Positions 21,901 to 32,801 of a DNA stretch of 64,000 nt are shown piece by piece (positions within the stretch are counted from its first letter, which is position 1; each line of letters opens with the position of its first letter). The translations under genes were made by a program, and so were the position numbers. The notes under the pieces are model-generated. The model ran no database searches and had not been told where the DNA came from. It saw only the letters and a program-made list of their open reading frames with translations. Source of the stretch: Pseudozyma flocculosa PF-1 (lineage: Eukaryota; Basidiomycota; Ustilaginomycetes; Ustilaginales; Ustilaginaceae); contig NW_006920879.1 in NCBI RefSeq assembly GCF_000417875.1, forward strand, positions 805,509-869,508, given 5' to 3'.

Positions 21901-24900
21901 GGAGGTCGGACAGCCCAGAGTCCGGAGGGGCCTACCGTACCGTTGCCTGCCAGGTCCGACACTCCGCTGCAACCGCATGCCGGAAGCACCTCTGTCGCCG
22001 ACACCCGTAGCTCGTGGACGTGCGGGGCAAGAGACGCACAGACCACATATTTCCTCGTTTGCCGTTCCGCGGGCTGGCCGCCCGGCCTTTGCTGCCTCGT
22101 GCCGCGCACCTACGGGTAGCGCAGCGCATGTGCTTTTCTTGATGACTGAGGAGCGCACCTGCTCCTTCCCCCTCTCCTCGGCCCCCCTTGCTTGAGGGCC
22201 GCCAGGGCCACTCTGCGGCACATGCGAAGCAAGCATGTCATCGCTACCGCTCGAAATGCGGGCGTTTTGGGCCTTTCCACAAACCGTAGATAGGGGCAGT
22301 GGACATGACATGACAGGACGGCAAAAGTCTGGCCTCTTCGTCGTCGTATGGGCGGACAGGAGCGGAAGAGGTACGTACGGCGGGTCGAGGCGAGGCCAGC
22401 GGGAAGGCAGACCGGTCAGGCCGGACGGGAGCGAAAGCCGTCTGAAGCGGGATAGGCCTGCCTGCCAGGCAGGCCAGTCGGGCTCGACACGTGAACGAGG
22501 AACGATCTTGCCCCTCGAGGCACCGATCTGTCACCTGCTGCCGTCGAAGAACGGAAAAAGGGTCGTCGTCCGACAGCGCGGCGCCTCCCGATCCGCAGAA
22601 GCGGACAGCTTACAGAGGACCGTACCGCCGACTGCACGCTTGCCTCAGACGTCGAAGTACTTCGATCCCTAGACGAGGCGCTTGTCGACGACAGCCGGCA
22701 GACACGGCGATCCCGTCCGTGGGTCCCGTCCTACGTACCCCAGGTACTGTAGGCTGCTGCAGCAGGAACGCATCTCGCCGCTAAGAAGCAAGCTACAGTA
22801 GTAGGACGTAGGGGGTTGGGCTTCGATGGGGCGCACGGTCAGGTCATCGACGTGGAGCTCGGCGCAGCGGACTGGCCTGAGCGCGGGCATGCCTGCTTGG
22901 ATAAGCCAGCCCCTCTGGACCCTGCATCGCCCGTCGACCCGTCGCTCTTCCGCAACTCTGGGTGCTGGGTGCCATGCGCGTACATACGTTCACCGGCGTC
23001 GACCCGCTCGCTCCGTTTTCGACCTTTTTTCCTCGACGTTTTTCGCACCTTTTCCCCCAAGCAACGGCACGGACAAGTACCGGTAGCTATTCGTGGATCG
23101 TCCTTGCCATTTTACATAACCTCCTTCGGGGCAAGGGACCACACTGCTGTGACCGTCGCAGAGTCCCTTGCCGGCTTCGCCTTGCTCCTCGTCCACAGCT
23201 CAGCGCGAGCAGAGCTCTGCGCACCAAGCTCAAGATCGCAGGCCGGCGACTGCATCACGGCGATCCAGGAAATGGGGCTGCTTTCATATGTCCGTCGATG
23301 ACAGACTGCGTCTATCGCACAGCTCTTCCTCTGGTCAGCTGCAGATTATGAGAGATGATGAGGAAGCTTGGTCCTGGCGAAGCCGGCGTGGGGGCGGGTG
23401 CGGATCGAGAAGCTCGTCTTTAGACTCGCGCTCGACAATGGATTCAGGGCGACACGTCGATTATGCGACGTCGCTCAAGCACACGCTCCGTAACGGCCCA
23501 TACCGATACTACCAGGGGCTTCCAGGTGTTCAGTTATCAATTACTTCCCACGGGGCTCGAGTCGCCCTCTTGCCGTTCAGCAGCAAACATGTCAAAGTTC
23601 AGGAGCGGGTCTGCCCACAGTGAGTGGATTGAAAGGGACGTTCAAGACGCTGAAACGATCCCAAGACGCTGGCGAACGCGCCGCAGCCCAATGTTAAAAG
23701 GTTAAAAATGTGGCACATGGTTCGGCCATTACCCTTTCTCTCCGACGCTGACATCTCGTAGCGGCGGCTTGGAGCGATTACAGGACCGGTATCGGGAGAC
23801 CGGCCCTCTCACACACAAGTTGTCCGACAACCCAGGTCGGAAGCCGGCTTCGCGACGCAGGGAGGCGCCTCGAGGAAAGCGATTCCGTCCTCCATGCTGG
23901 CCGCGACGAGCCCACTTCTGATCGCATATCGGCGACCACCTCTACAGGTGCTGTTAGAGGAGACAGAGATTTTGCTGGGGCGCCATCGGCTGCACATGCT
24001 CCGTGTATCATCCCCAAAAGAGTCAGGTCCGTCATTCGTGTCGAGGCAGCCTGCCTCGGACAGATAAGCGCCAGCACGCGAGCAATATTATGTTCTTTGC
24101 CGGACGAGGTAGCCCATATTGTTGTACGTGGACAGGATCTTGCCTTTTCGGGAGTGTTCTCGACATCCACGATCTCCTTGATCTCAACACGAGGTGCGCT
24201 CTTCTTGTTAGCCTTGTCCCCTCCTCCTCCTGACGGCGAGAACAGGAGGTCGGGCATTGCTCCATCCCTACTGCCAGGCGGACCGCACTCCATCCAAAAG
24301 CTTGGCGTGAGATGCTCTGCCGGATTCGCATGTGTTGGCTGCCGCGCGAGCCATCCCAGGGTCGGAGGCCGACATCTAGGAGGCCATGTCAATGAGGACA
24401 CCACATCTGAACCTCGATCGGCTCCTGCCCATGCCGCTGTCTGCCTGTCCACGCTCTTGCCAGCCGACGAGTCCATCCAGGCCCGGGCGCAGCGCTCTGT
24501 GAAGGCAGAACGGTCATCTTCTTGACAGACCCGGTCGTGCGGCTACCGAGGGACCGGGACGGGCTTCGGGAAGGGCACGTCGAGGAAGAGAGAAAGGGTC
24601 GAGGGATTCCTGCCCAAACAAGATGCCAGGCACCGGAAATGAAACCTGGACTCGCCCCCGTGTTCCGTCTTTGCCCCCTTTTCCGTTCCGCTCCCATCGC
24701 TTGGTCCCCGTCTCGTAAGCCTACCTGTTGCATCTTTGTATCAACGCCGTGTTTGTCGAACGGCATGTGATGTAGGAGGTGTCGATTGTTCTATCGGACC
24801 TGCCCTGTCCGTCATGGAAGTGTGGGATGCCAGGACTCGCGTCCGAAAGGGAAGAACGAGAGCCCTTGAGACCCATAGCACGACGACGCCTTGCGCGCGC

Positions 24901-25748
24901 ATCGACGGACCTGTATGGCGACATCGGAGATAGTTGCATTAAGTTTCGTCTCGACGAGATGAGAGAAGGCTCGAGGCAGAACAGAGCAGTAACGAACACG
25001 TATCGAGGATTGAGCGGCCGTGGTCGCTCGCACGGGGCCAAAATGACCAGCTCAGCCTTTCGCGCGATCCCATGTATCCAGCTACCCACGCCAAAGCTTT
25101 GTTTGTTGGGGCGTAGCTTTGTTTGTTCCTCGATCGACAGGGGTTTAACGCCTCTTTGCCTCGCCCAGGGGCTATCAGTGCGCCACCACCTCCTGTGACG
25201 GCCGACTCCACCCCATCCAGACCCATCGTGGCGCAAGGCGAGGTGTCAGTGTACCAACAGATTGGTACGCACCAGACCTTGTTGCTCGTTCCGATGTTCC
25301 GGTACAGTTTCATACGTCAAGGAGGCGCCGGTCCGCCCGGTGCGTCGAGCGTGCCATTGAGACCCGCCACGGATCCAGTCTCTACCAAGATTCCATAGCA
25401 CAAAGAAGGGATCGAAGGATAAATAGAGCTCGATGCTCACCGGGCCGTCCCGTCGACGTTGGACGCGGCCGCTATCCTGCACGGCCGTGTCGCCATCCAG
25501 ACGACATCGAGGGCCTCTGCAGACGCCCAACTATCTCGTGCGAGAAAATGAAGGCGCGAGTGGCGTGGCCTTCAGTGATGTGCTAGGCTGGCTCGTGCAG
25601 CGAAGAAAGTGCGGTGGGGGGACAGGTCAAGGGGCCAGCAGCCGAGCTCTCCACTCGGCAAGGCCCCCCCGCATCTTCAACCCACCGCCATCATCTTCCC
25701 GTCCACTCTGCTCTGTACTCGTATCGCAACGCAGACACACTCACAAGC
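18459..25748. other. 7.3 kb gene-poor stretch with no supportable gene
   Basis: Every other gap between genes in the window is under 3 kb. Here I find only short overlapping open frames on both strands with no recognisable domain, no consistent splice chain and no transposase or integrase motif. It contains a CTGC microsatellite (18881-18912), a GACC run (about 19638-19655) and clusters of TAC/GTAC-rich sequence (about 20370-20412, 20989-21027 and 22730-22755). Composition is less GC-rich and less codon-structured than the flanking genes. Possible contents are a long regulatory region, a non-coding RNA, a decayed insertion, or an unrecognised fast-evolving effector gene. Confidence 0.55.
18881..18912. 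repeat. CTGC tetranucleotide microsatellite
   Basis: Eight perfect CTGC units, followed by ATGC. Confidence 0.9.
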
Positions 25749-26754
25749 ATGTCGGCATCTACAACTACGGTCACACGGCCGCTCTCGGCATACAGCCTCA
25801 ACTATCCTGGCGCTTTTACGTCGTCCTCAAAGTGAGCTTCCAGCCGGCGCATTGCTTCGACTCGGTCCGCCAACTACTGGTTTTCCGGCGTCGCTGGTGC
25901 TGTCGAGCTCACCCTCTCGTCCCTGCCTTTCCGAGAACCTCCAGATCCAAGGCGGTCGAAGCCGCTGATCCGCCTGGCTTCATCGATCCTGATGCGGTGC
26001 AGAAGGTGCGTACCCCTCTGCACGCATCGACCGGTTTAGCAGAAACACAGCCGCCGCTGTTTGACTCACATCCTCGACTGCTTCCGCACTCCTTTTCTGT
26101 CCGACTCTTTGCATCCCACAGCGTCAGAGCAAGGCCAAGGCAAGCGACGCAGTGGCGGACCGGGCGGACCCCTCGGCGCTCAAGATGGCCAAGGCGTGGG
26201 AGCTGGCCTACTCGCCCGCTAAGTCCCTGCCGATGAACGCCATCATGCTCTACATGAGCGGAGGCGGCGTTCAGATCTTTAGCATGATGGCCGTCGGGAT
26301 GCTCATCACCGGTCCCATCAAGGGCGTCAGCGGCATGAACACTGGTTCGTACCGTCTCTCCTCACCCTCCAGTCCCCTGATTCTGATGCTGGCATGGCTG
26401 GCTCACAGCGCTGACACCAACCCTGTCTGCACTGGCCCCCCTTGCACGGCCGCAGCGTTTGCAAGGTACGCCTCGCCAAGCCACTCGCTGCTGCTGCCCA
26501 AGGCCGTCTTCATCCTCTGCCAGCTGGCGGCCGTCGCCTTGGGACTGTACAAGTGCTGGAGCATGGGTCTCCTCCCAACAGAGAGCAGCGACTGGCTCGC
26601 ATGGAGGGAGCCAAGAGAAGTGAGTCCAACGTCTGGATGGAGACACCTGCTCGAGGGCTGCAGAGCCTTGACACTGACCTGACCATCGCCCTCCGGTCTC
26701 TACCCCTCTCCGCGATCGCAGCCCCTGGAGTTCACCCCGATTCGACCCTGGTAG
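25749..26754 (+). CDS. EMC4: ER membrane protein complex subunit 4
   Basis: Five exons: 25749-25831, 25945-26005, 26122-26344, 26456-26619 and 26722-26754, giving 187 aa (family about 180-190). After a polar N-terminus with PPGFIDPDAV comes the family hallmark, ALKMAKAWELAYSPAKSLPM, leading into membrane segment one (MLYMSGGGVQIFSMMAVGML). NTAFARYAS and membrane segment two (VFILCQLAAVALGLY) follow, and the protein ends PLEFTPIRPW. EMC4 is part of the ER insertase that places tail-anchored and multipass proteins. Intron 3 (26345-26455) has a weak GTTCGT donor and is 111 nt without stops. Removing it gives the conserved NTAF junction, so I treat it as spliced. Confidence 0.9.
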
Positions 26755-26916
26755 ATGCCTGGACACCACGGCAACGACACGGGGCGCAGGCAGGATTTCT
26801 ACGCTTCCTTGGGAGATATGGTAATGATGATGATACAGCAGAGTCGAGAAACGTTTCCTGGAAGGACATGCAGGCGATTCCGGGGGACTAAGAGTTGGCG
26901 AAATCAGCAGGAGCGC

Positions 26917-28122
26917 TCAGAAGCCCCGGACAGTTAGGGCGTCCTTGACGGCCTCGAAGACGATGAACATGACGGCGTTGACCGGCAACGCCCTTAGCAC
27001 GGTGGGGCCGACCCCAGCGAAGAAGGCGCGCACGCCCCCATCCTTGTAGGTCTCGGCGGCAGTGCGGCAGAAGAGGGAGCGAGTCCAGAGGGGGCTGTGG
27101 GCGCCGCTCTGCGACTGGGCGAGGCGAGCCTTTTGATCGTCGAAGCGGGTGGTGGCCTGGACCTTTGTCTTGATGACGTCGGCCCAAAAGGTCGAGAGCC
27201 AGGCGAGCACGCCGGCGATGCCGCCAGAGACGGCCAGCTCGACGTTGGAGAGCGGCCTTAACCGGCCGTCGCTGAGGGGTCCGTCGGTGCCGCGGCTGCC
27301 GAGGTAGCGGTTCATGAGCTCGTAGCTCCAAAAGTAGGGTCCGTAGCCCAGGTCACGCACGGCGGTGCAGCCCCAGCCTCGGAAGAGGCCACGAAAGACG
27401 CCCTCGGTCCTGACGATGTTGACCAGGGTGCGGTAAGTCGAGGGTCGCGCCGACGAAGCGGCAGAGGAACGCGTGGACAGGTCCATCTGCTCACGAATCT
27501 TGATGAGATCGATGGGCGCGGTGATGAGCGAGGATCCGAGTCCGGACACCATGCCGGCGACCATGATCTGCGTCAGGCTGGGCTCGAACGATGCGCCGCC
27601 GAGCAGGCCCGGGCCCGATGACTGCGGTGCGAAGAGGCCGTGCTGCTGCTGGAAGCGGAGGGCGAGTCCGTAGAGGCCGAATATGGAGGCGTTCATGACG
27701 GCGACGCCGAGCATGGGCGAGGTGACGCCCTTGTAGAGGCCGAGGAGCTTCTCCTCCTTGACAATGACGCGGAAGGCATGGGTGGCGGATCGGTAGATGG
27801 GTATGGTGCCGTCCGGTCTGCGCAGAGGTGCCGTGATGATGGCGGCATGGTGCGTGGAGCGCGACGAGGATGCTGCCGCGGCTGCGGCGGACGACGACGT
27901 CGTCGGTTGTGGTGCGAGGAGGGGACGGGACTCGGGGCGAAGGTTGGACGGCGGCGGAGACGATGCGGGGGTGCTCGAGTGGGGAAGCGAGTGTGGTTGC
28001 GTCTGTAGGCGTGTCTTTACGGTGTCAAAGGGATGGCCGGCCAAGAGGCTGGCGACGCCGGCGGCGGTTCCGGCGACAAAGTCTACCAGCGCCGAGGGAG
28101 TGGGCGCGCCATCCGTGGCCAT
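26917..28122 (-). CDS. Mitochondrial carrier family protein (acylcarnitine/ornithine-like)
   Basis: A single exon of 401 aa; the first true ATG is at 28122. Three Solcar repeats are visible. Repeat 1 has PFDTVKTRLQ and repeat 2 has PIDLIKIREQM. Repeat 3 has FWADVIKTKVQ, where the signature proline is tryptophan. Six membrane helices are expected in the inner mitochondrial membrane. A Ser/Pro/Ala-rich insert of about 60 residues after the first signature explains the extra length over the usual 300. The second-half segment RGWGCTAVRDLGYGPYFWSYE is typical of the carnitine/acylcarnitine and basic amino-acid group, but the substrate cannot be called. The gene is convergent with EMC4 (162 bases apart). 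Confidence 0.83.
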   Translation of the reverse strand: MATDGAPTPSALVDFVAGTAAGVASLLAGHPFDTVKTRLQTQPHSLPHSSTPASSPPPSNLRPESRPLLAPQPTTSSSAAAAAASSSRSTHHAAIITAPLRRPDGTIPIYRSATHAFRVIVKEEKLLGLYKGVTSPMLGVAVMNASIFGLYGLALRFQQQHGLFAPQSSGPGLLGGASFEPSLTQIMVAGMVSGLGSSLITAPIDLIKIREQMDLSTRSSAASSARPSTYRTLVNIVRTEGVFRGLFRGWGCTAVRDLGYGPYFWSYELMNRYLGSRGTDGPLSDGRLRPLSNVELAVSGGIAGVLAWLSTFWADVIKTKVQATTRFDDQKARLAQSQSGAHSPLWTRSLFCRTAAETYKDGGVRAFFAGVGPTVLRALPVNAVMFIVFEAVKDALTVRGF

Positions 28123-28669
28123 GAGTGCCACGCACGGGCGTCAGAGTGAGGAGGCAAGGGAGGCGTAGGACAAGGAACAAAGAAGGTTGCTGCGAGCCGG
28201 TCCAGTCCGTGCTGCTGGGTTGAATGGTGGTGGAAGATTGTGGGAGGATGCATAAAGGTCGGTCGGAGGACGGCCAGAAGAAAGAAGCCGTCGTCGGCCA
28301 AGCCAACCAAGGCGGATGCGAGCATGGCAGGCCGGGCCGTCCTCCCGCCGCACTCGTACCGAGCCCCGATGGACTGTCGCCCGATGGATGTGACCCGCCA
28401 CGTTTTTTTGGCGGGCCCCCACGCCCAAGCAGGTCAAGGTCCAGGCTAGGTAGGGCCCTCCACTGCGTCCACGCTGAGGCGAGGCGTCGAGGCGCGCACG
28501 AGCCAGCCTGGACCCACCCTCGGCCCTTTGCTTGGCGGCTCAATTCCGCACTTTGGGCCTTCGCAACGACCTGCGCTCTCCTCACCAGCTTCCTTGCTGG
28601 CATCGCATTCGCTCCCCTCTCGCTCCCTTATATACACGAGTGCCTCCCACCGCTTCAGCCACAGCCATC
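28123..28669. promoter_or_regulatory. Divergent promoter, mitochondrial carrier / redox fusion
   Basis: 547 bases between divergent starts with no gene. A TATATA element at 28629-28634 points to the right-hand gene. Confidence 0.5.
28629..28634 (+). promoter_or_regulatory. TATA-like element of the redox fusion gene
   Basis: TATATA, 36 bases ahead of the ATG at 28670, which implies a very short 5' UTR. It also argues against any upstream start. Confidence 0.45.
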
Positions 28670-30550
28670 ATGACAGCGACCGCCACCGCAAACGCACACG
28701 ACGACGACTACCTCCCCACTTCAGAGCAGCAGAGCCACGCCGATTCCCTCTCCCTCCTCGACCAGCACGCCAACCGCGTCGATTTTGGCCAGCTCCGTCG
28801 ACAGGCGCAAGCCGACGGCCAAGCCTTTGTCCTCGTCTTCACGCGTCACTTCCACTGTGGAATGTGCATGCAGTACATCCGCGCCCTCGCCGGCTCCACC
28901 ATCCTTCGGGACCTCGGCCGCGTAAAGGTAGCCATCGTCGGTCCCGGCCAGTGGCAGGGCGTCAAGCGCTACATCGAACAGTGCGGCAGCCCGCCCTTTG
29001 ACTTCTACGCCGACCCAGAGGTGAAGCTGTACAAGGCCCTCGGCGTCACCACCAGGAACCTCGACCTCGGCGACCCAAACAAGGGCGAGGTCCCCTCCCA
29101 CCACACTTTCGGCACTCTGGGCACCACCCTCAAGAGCGTCGCAGAGACCTTTACCTCGGGCTCTCTCGCGATAAAGGGCGGCGACATCAAGCAGCTCGGT
29201 GGAGAGATCGTCTGGAGCAACGGGGGAGAACCCGTCTTTGCCCACAGGATGAAGCACACCCGCGACCACTCGGAGGTATCGCAAGTCGAAAGGGCGGTTC
29301 AGAGCGGTGGCAGCACCGCCGCAGCTAACCCTGCTGCCCCTACGGCCGCCGCTGCCGCTGCCGCTGCCACGGTCACAGCGGCTACTACCGCCTCTGGCAC
29401 CGGGTCCGGGCCCGGCCAACAAACGTGCCAAGCCTCTGCGCCTCCAACCAACGCTTCTAGCCCCTACGGCGTCGCGGGATCCAACCTGCTTCCGGGCAAG
29501 ATTGTCGCCATCACTGGTGCATCCCGGGGTATCGGTAGGGCGTGCGCGCTCGCCTGCGCCGCCCACGGCGCAAAGGGGATGGTGATCCATTACCTCGGCG
29601 ATGCTGCGACGACATCCGAGGCGCAGTCGCTCCAGGTCGAGCTCGAAAAGCTGGGCTGCCAGTCTCGCCTCGTGGCCGGCGACATCTCGCAGCCCGAAGT
29701 CGGCCAGGAGATTGCCCGCGTCGCGCAGCAAGATTTCGGCAGGCTCGACGTCTTTGTCTCCAACGCCGGCATCTGCCCGTTCATGGGCTTTCTCGAGATG
29801 GAGCATGATACCTGGAAGCGGGTGCAGGACGTCAACCTCAACGGCGCCTTTTACGCCGTCCAGGCGGCGGCGAGGGTCATGGAGGAGCAGGTGCCGCAAG
29901 GCGGGAGCATCGTCGCCGTCAGCTCCATCTCGGCGCTCGTGGGCGGCGGCATGCAGAGGTGAGTCGCAAGGCGGGCCATCGAGTCCACCGTGCTTGTCGA
30001 GGTGCGCCCACACTGACCCGATGCCTATGTCAATCCGTCCCGCTCCGCAGCCACTATACCCCGACCAAGGCCGGCATCAAGTCGATGATGGAGAGCGCGA
30101 GCATCAGCCTCGGGCCCAAGAACATCCGATGCAACTGTGTGCTGCCAGGTGAGCAGCTCCCGATTCCCTGCAGACTTGCACCCACGGAGCACACCACGCT
30201 GATCGCGAAGCCTGCTGCACCGCGTTCCAGGCACCATCGAGACGGCCATCAACGAGGACGACCTTTCCGACGTGGCCAAGCGCGACTACATGATCTCGCG
30301 GTCGCCCTTGCGCCGCCTCGGCAAGCCAGAGTGAGTATCCCGTGCCGCGGCTCATCCACGCCGAGTAGAGGATGCATCCATACTGACGATGCAGCATCCA
30401 CCATCTAACATCCCCACGTCGACCGGCCGACGATGACCACGTCTCAGCGACATTGCTGGCCCCGTCGTCTTCCTTGCTTCGGACCTGTCCAAGTTCATGA
30501 CTGGCTCCTCTGTCCTCGCCGACGGAGGATGCTTTGTCAACCTGCAGTAG
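28670..30550 (+). CDS. Fusion: peroxiredoxin-like (PRXL2/AAED1) domain + L-rhamnose dehydrogenase-like SDR
   Basis: Four exons, 28670-29958, 30051-30148, 30231-30330 and 30448-30550, giving 529 aa. Residues 35-195 form a thioredoxin-fold domain of the PRXL2/AAED1 type: VLVFTRHFHCGMC with CxxC at 63-66, VGPGQW and a DPEVKLYKALG segment. A Ser/Ala-rich linker (about 205-265) leads to a complete classical SDR: TGASRGIG cofactor loop, NAG, SSISALVG serine, YTPTK catalytic Tyr/Lys and an LADGGCFVNLQ end. The SDR reads very like fungal L-rhamnose-1-dehydrogenase, the first step of the non-phosphorylated rhamnose pathway. Both halves lie in one open frame across exon 1 and the SDR has no ATG of its own, so this is a true fusion. 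The joint activity is unknown. Confidence 0.85.
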
Positions 30551-30632
30551 CCCGGCGGTCGACAGCCTTGGCAAGGTGTCTGACATTGAAGGGCTGATCC
30601 GGCCCATGTTGCGGGTATCTACACGTCGGCGT

Positions 30633-32801
30633 CTACCAATCCGACCACTCGGGTTCGACGTGCTGCCACCCGTAATGGTTGATGAGCTGCGGCGTTGTCC
30701 CACTTCCTTGGCGCTTCGTGGTCCAGTACTCTACCCTCTCCGCCAGGCTGGCGGCCTGGCCCTGAGAGCGAGGTCCGAGTGGGGACTCGGAAAAGTGTCG
30801 CAGCTCACCGAGCCTCTTCTGACCCGATTCGATACGATCCACGTGCGACGCCCCAGACGGCTGGCTGGAAGAGGCGGAGAGCTGTGGCTCATCGCCAAAG
30901 TACTTGACTTCGATCCCGTCCAGTCGGCGTGAGGACGTAGGTCGGACAAGCGGCTTCCAGTCCCGCAGAGGCTTCGATGGCGATGACCGGGCAAATTCGG
31001 ACCAGTAGGCCATGACGTCGAGAGACAGACGGCGTTCCGCATCCGTCATCCCCTTCGTCTTCTCCTCACCCTCAGCGGTAGCGGCGGCGTCGGAACGTGG
31101 CGTATCCGGGTCGACGCCGTACTCGTCGGCCGTTCCGACCCACGTGTGCGGCTCGACGCCCGTAAAGCCGAAGACGAAGCCGATCTCGACGGTATGGAAG
31201 GATCCCATCTCGCTCGCCATTTCTGGGATGTTGGAGATCGTCTCGAGCCACTGGAACGAAGGTCGGTAGGCCATCGCATAGACGTAGATCGGCGGCGAGG
31301 ACGTCTTCGTGCCCGGCTCGGCCGCATGCTGGGCCTGCTTGTCGATGTAGGACAGGATCGGGCCATGGAAGAGGGCGTCGCCTGTGTACGTGGCGCAGGC
31401 GACGTAAGCGCGACGATTGAGCTCGTGTCGCTCCTTTTTCGAGAGCGCGGTGGACGCGGCGCCGCTTGCGATGATGTCGGGGACCGAGTAGAGGGCGCCG
31501 ATCTCCTGCTGGAGCAGGCTGGAAAACGTGGACATGTGCGTTGCCAGCGACGAGGGTGTCGCTACGAGCATGTTGAACATCGACCCTTCATCGGCCGTGT
31601 AGCCGATGATGATGCCGTGGCGACCGTTGCGAAGGTCCTCGCCGCTGGGGAGGACAGACGAGGCCCGTGTCAGCAGATCCCGAGCCACCATGGCGCCGTC
31701 CCATACGGGGCCCCACATGTCGCCTGTAGCGAAGCGGTGTCGCTGCGGATCAAAGTCCTCGCGCTTCTCGGGCACGCTTTGCTGCGGCTCGGGCCGGGGC
31801 GTGTACTCGCTGCGCGGCCTCCTTCCCGGAAGCGACTGCAGCGCCGACAAGATTGCATCCGCCGGGACCTGCGTGCGGAGGTATTCGAGCCGCTCCCTGT
31901 CGCCCGACACCGAGTCAGGGATGAGCTTGGAGGCGATGTGGTCGTAGTTGGCCTGTGCCGCCTGTGCAGTGGCGGGGGGCACCGTCGCAGCCACGCCGCT
32001 CTGAAGGATGGCCTTCTGAAAGAGGTTGCGCGGCACGGCGGGCGAGAGGAGCAGATAGTGTATGGCGATCGAGCCTGCAGATTCTCCAAAGATGGTGACA
32101 TTGTCGCTATCGCCGCCAAAGTGTCGGATGGAATGCTGGACCCAGAGCAGGCCGGCGACGAGATCCCAGAGTCCCCAGTTGCCGGCGGTCCTCTCGACAG
32201 TCGCCTTGGCCGCTGCGTCGATGTCGGTCCAGGGGTTGGAAGAGGATAGCGCCGATCGGGATACGAGCGGGTGGTTACCCAAGGAGTCGTCTGCCATGGC
32301 CTTGCAGCCGAGGAAGCCGAGCGGTCCGACGCGGTAGGGCAAGGAGACGACGACGCAGCCCGATTCGAGTGCGAGCCTTGCTGGGTCGTACATGGGCCTC
32401 GAAGTGTTGCCGACGACGAAGGCCCCGCCGTAGACCCAGACCATGACCGGTCGTTCGGAACCCTTCCCGTCGTCGGGGACCCACACGTTGAGGTAGAAGC
32501 AGTCCTCGTCGCGCTTGATGGCGTGCTTGGCTCCGCGACGGCCAAGCATCATGCCTTCCATTGCGGGGAAGCTCTGCACGGGGTCGGCGGGGAACTGGCT
32601 CTTACGTACGCCTGTCCATTGTGGCAGTGGGCCCTGCGGTACGCGCCATCGTCGCGTTCCGGTGGGAGGCTGGGCAAAGGGGATGCCGTGGTAGGCTAGC
32701 ACGCTGCCGCCTCGGCGACCGGGCAAGAGGGGACCGAGGTCGAGGCGGCGCGGCCTGACGATGCCCTGGTCCGGCAGCTCGACGTTGACATGACTTGCCA
32801 T
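30633..32801 (-). CDS. Type-B carboxylesterase/lipase
   Basis: A single exon of 722 aa from the ATG at 32801. An upstream in-frame ATG at 32900 would add a His-rich, non-conserved stretch and is less likely. The alpha/beta-hydrolase order of the cholinesterase/carboxylesterase family is clear: YHGIPFAQPP, DEDCFYLNVWVP, VMVWVYGGAFVVG, the nucleophile S241 in FGESAGS, E405 in ADEGSMFN and H536 in SFHTVEIGFVFG. It has no signal peptide, so it is probably intracellular, unlike secreted lipases of this family. The C-terminus extends beyond the family by a polar segment. Substrate unknown. Its 3' end lies 82 bases from that of the redox fusion gene (convergent). Confidence 0.87.
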   Translation of the reverse strand: MASHVNVELPDQGIVRPRRLDLGPLLPGRRGGSVLAYHGIPFAQPPTGTRRWRVPQGPLPQWTGVRKSQFPADPVQSFPAMEGMMLGRRGAKHAIKRDEDCFYLNVWVPDDGKGSERPVMVWVYGGAFVVGNTSRPMYDPARLALESGCVVVSLPYRVGPLGFLGCKAMADDSLGNHPLVSRSALSSSNPWTDIDAAAKATVERTAGNWGLWDLVAGLLWVQHSIRHFGGDSDNVTIFGESAGSIAIHYLLLSPAVPRNLFQKAILQSGVAATVPPATAQAAQANYDHIASKLIPDSVSGDRERLEYLRTQVPADAILSALQSLPGRRPRSEYTPRPEPQQSVPEKREDFDPQRHRFATGDMWGPVWDGAMVARDLLTRASSVLPSGEDLRNGRHGIIIGYTADEGSMFNMLVATPSSLATHMSTFSSLLQQEIGALYSVPDIIASGAASTALSKKERHELNRRAYVACATYTGDALFHGPILSYIDKQAQHAAEPGTKTSSPPIYVYAMAYRPSFQWLETISNIPEMASEMGSFHTVEIGFVFGFTGVEPHTWVGTADEYGVDPDTPRSDAAATAEGEEKTKGMTDAERRLSLDVMAYWSEFARSSPSKPLRDWKPLVRPTSSRRLDGIEVKYFGDEPQLSASSSQPSGASHVDRIESGQKRLGELRHFSESPLGPRSQGQAASLAERVEYWTTKRQGSGTTPQLINHYGWQHVEPEWSDW

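Noticed and set aside
23778..24476. 232-codon minus-strand frame in the gene desert
   Set aside because: No domain, low-complexity composition typical of chance GC-rich frames, no splice partners.
18459..25748. Centromere or transposon island
   Set aside because: No transposase, reverse transcriptase, long repeats or strong AT shift seen; cannot be supported from this sequence alone.
28532..28669. Arg-rich N-terminal extension of the redox fusion resembling a mitochondrial presequence
   Set aside because: It begins at TTG and has no ATG before 28670, and a TATATA element lies inside it.
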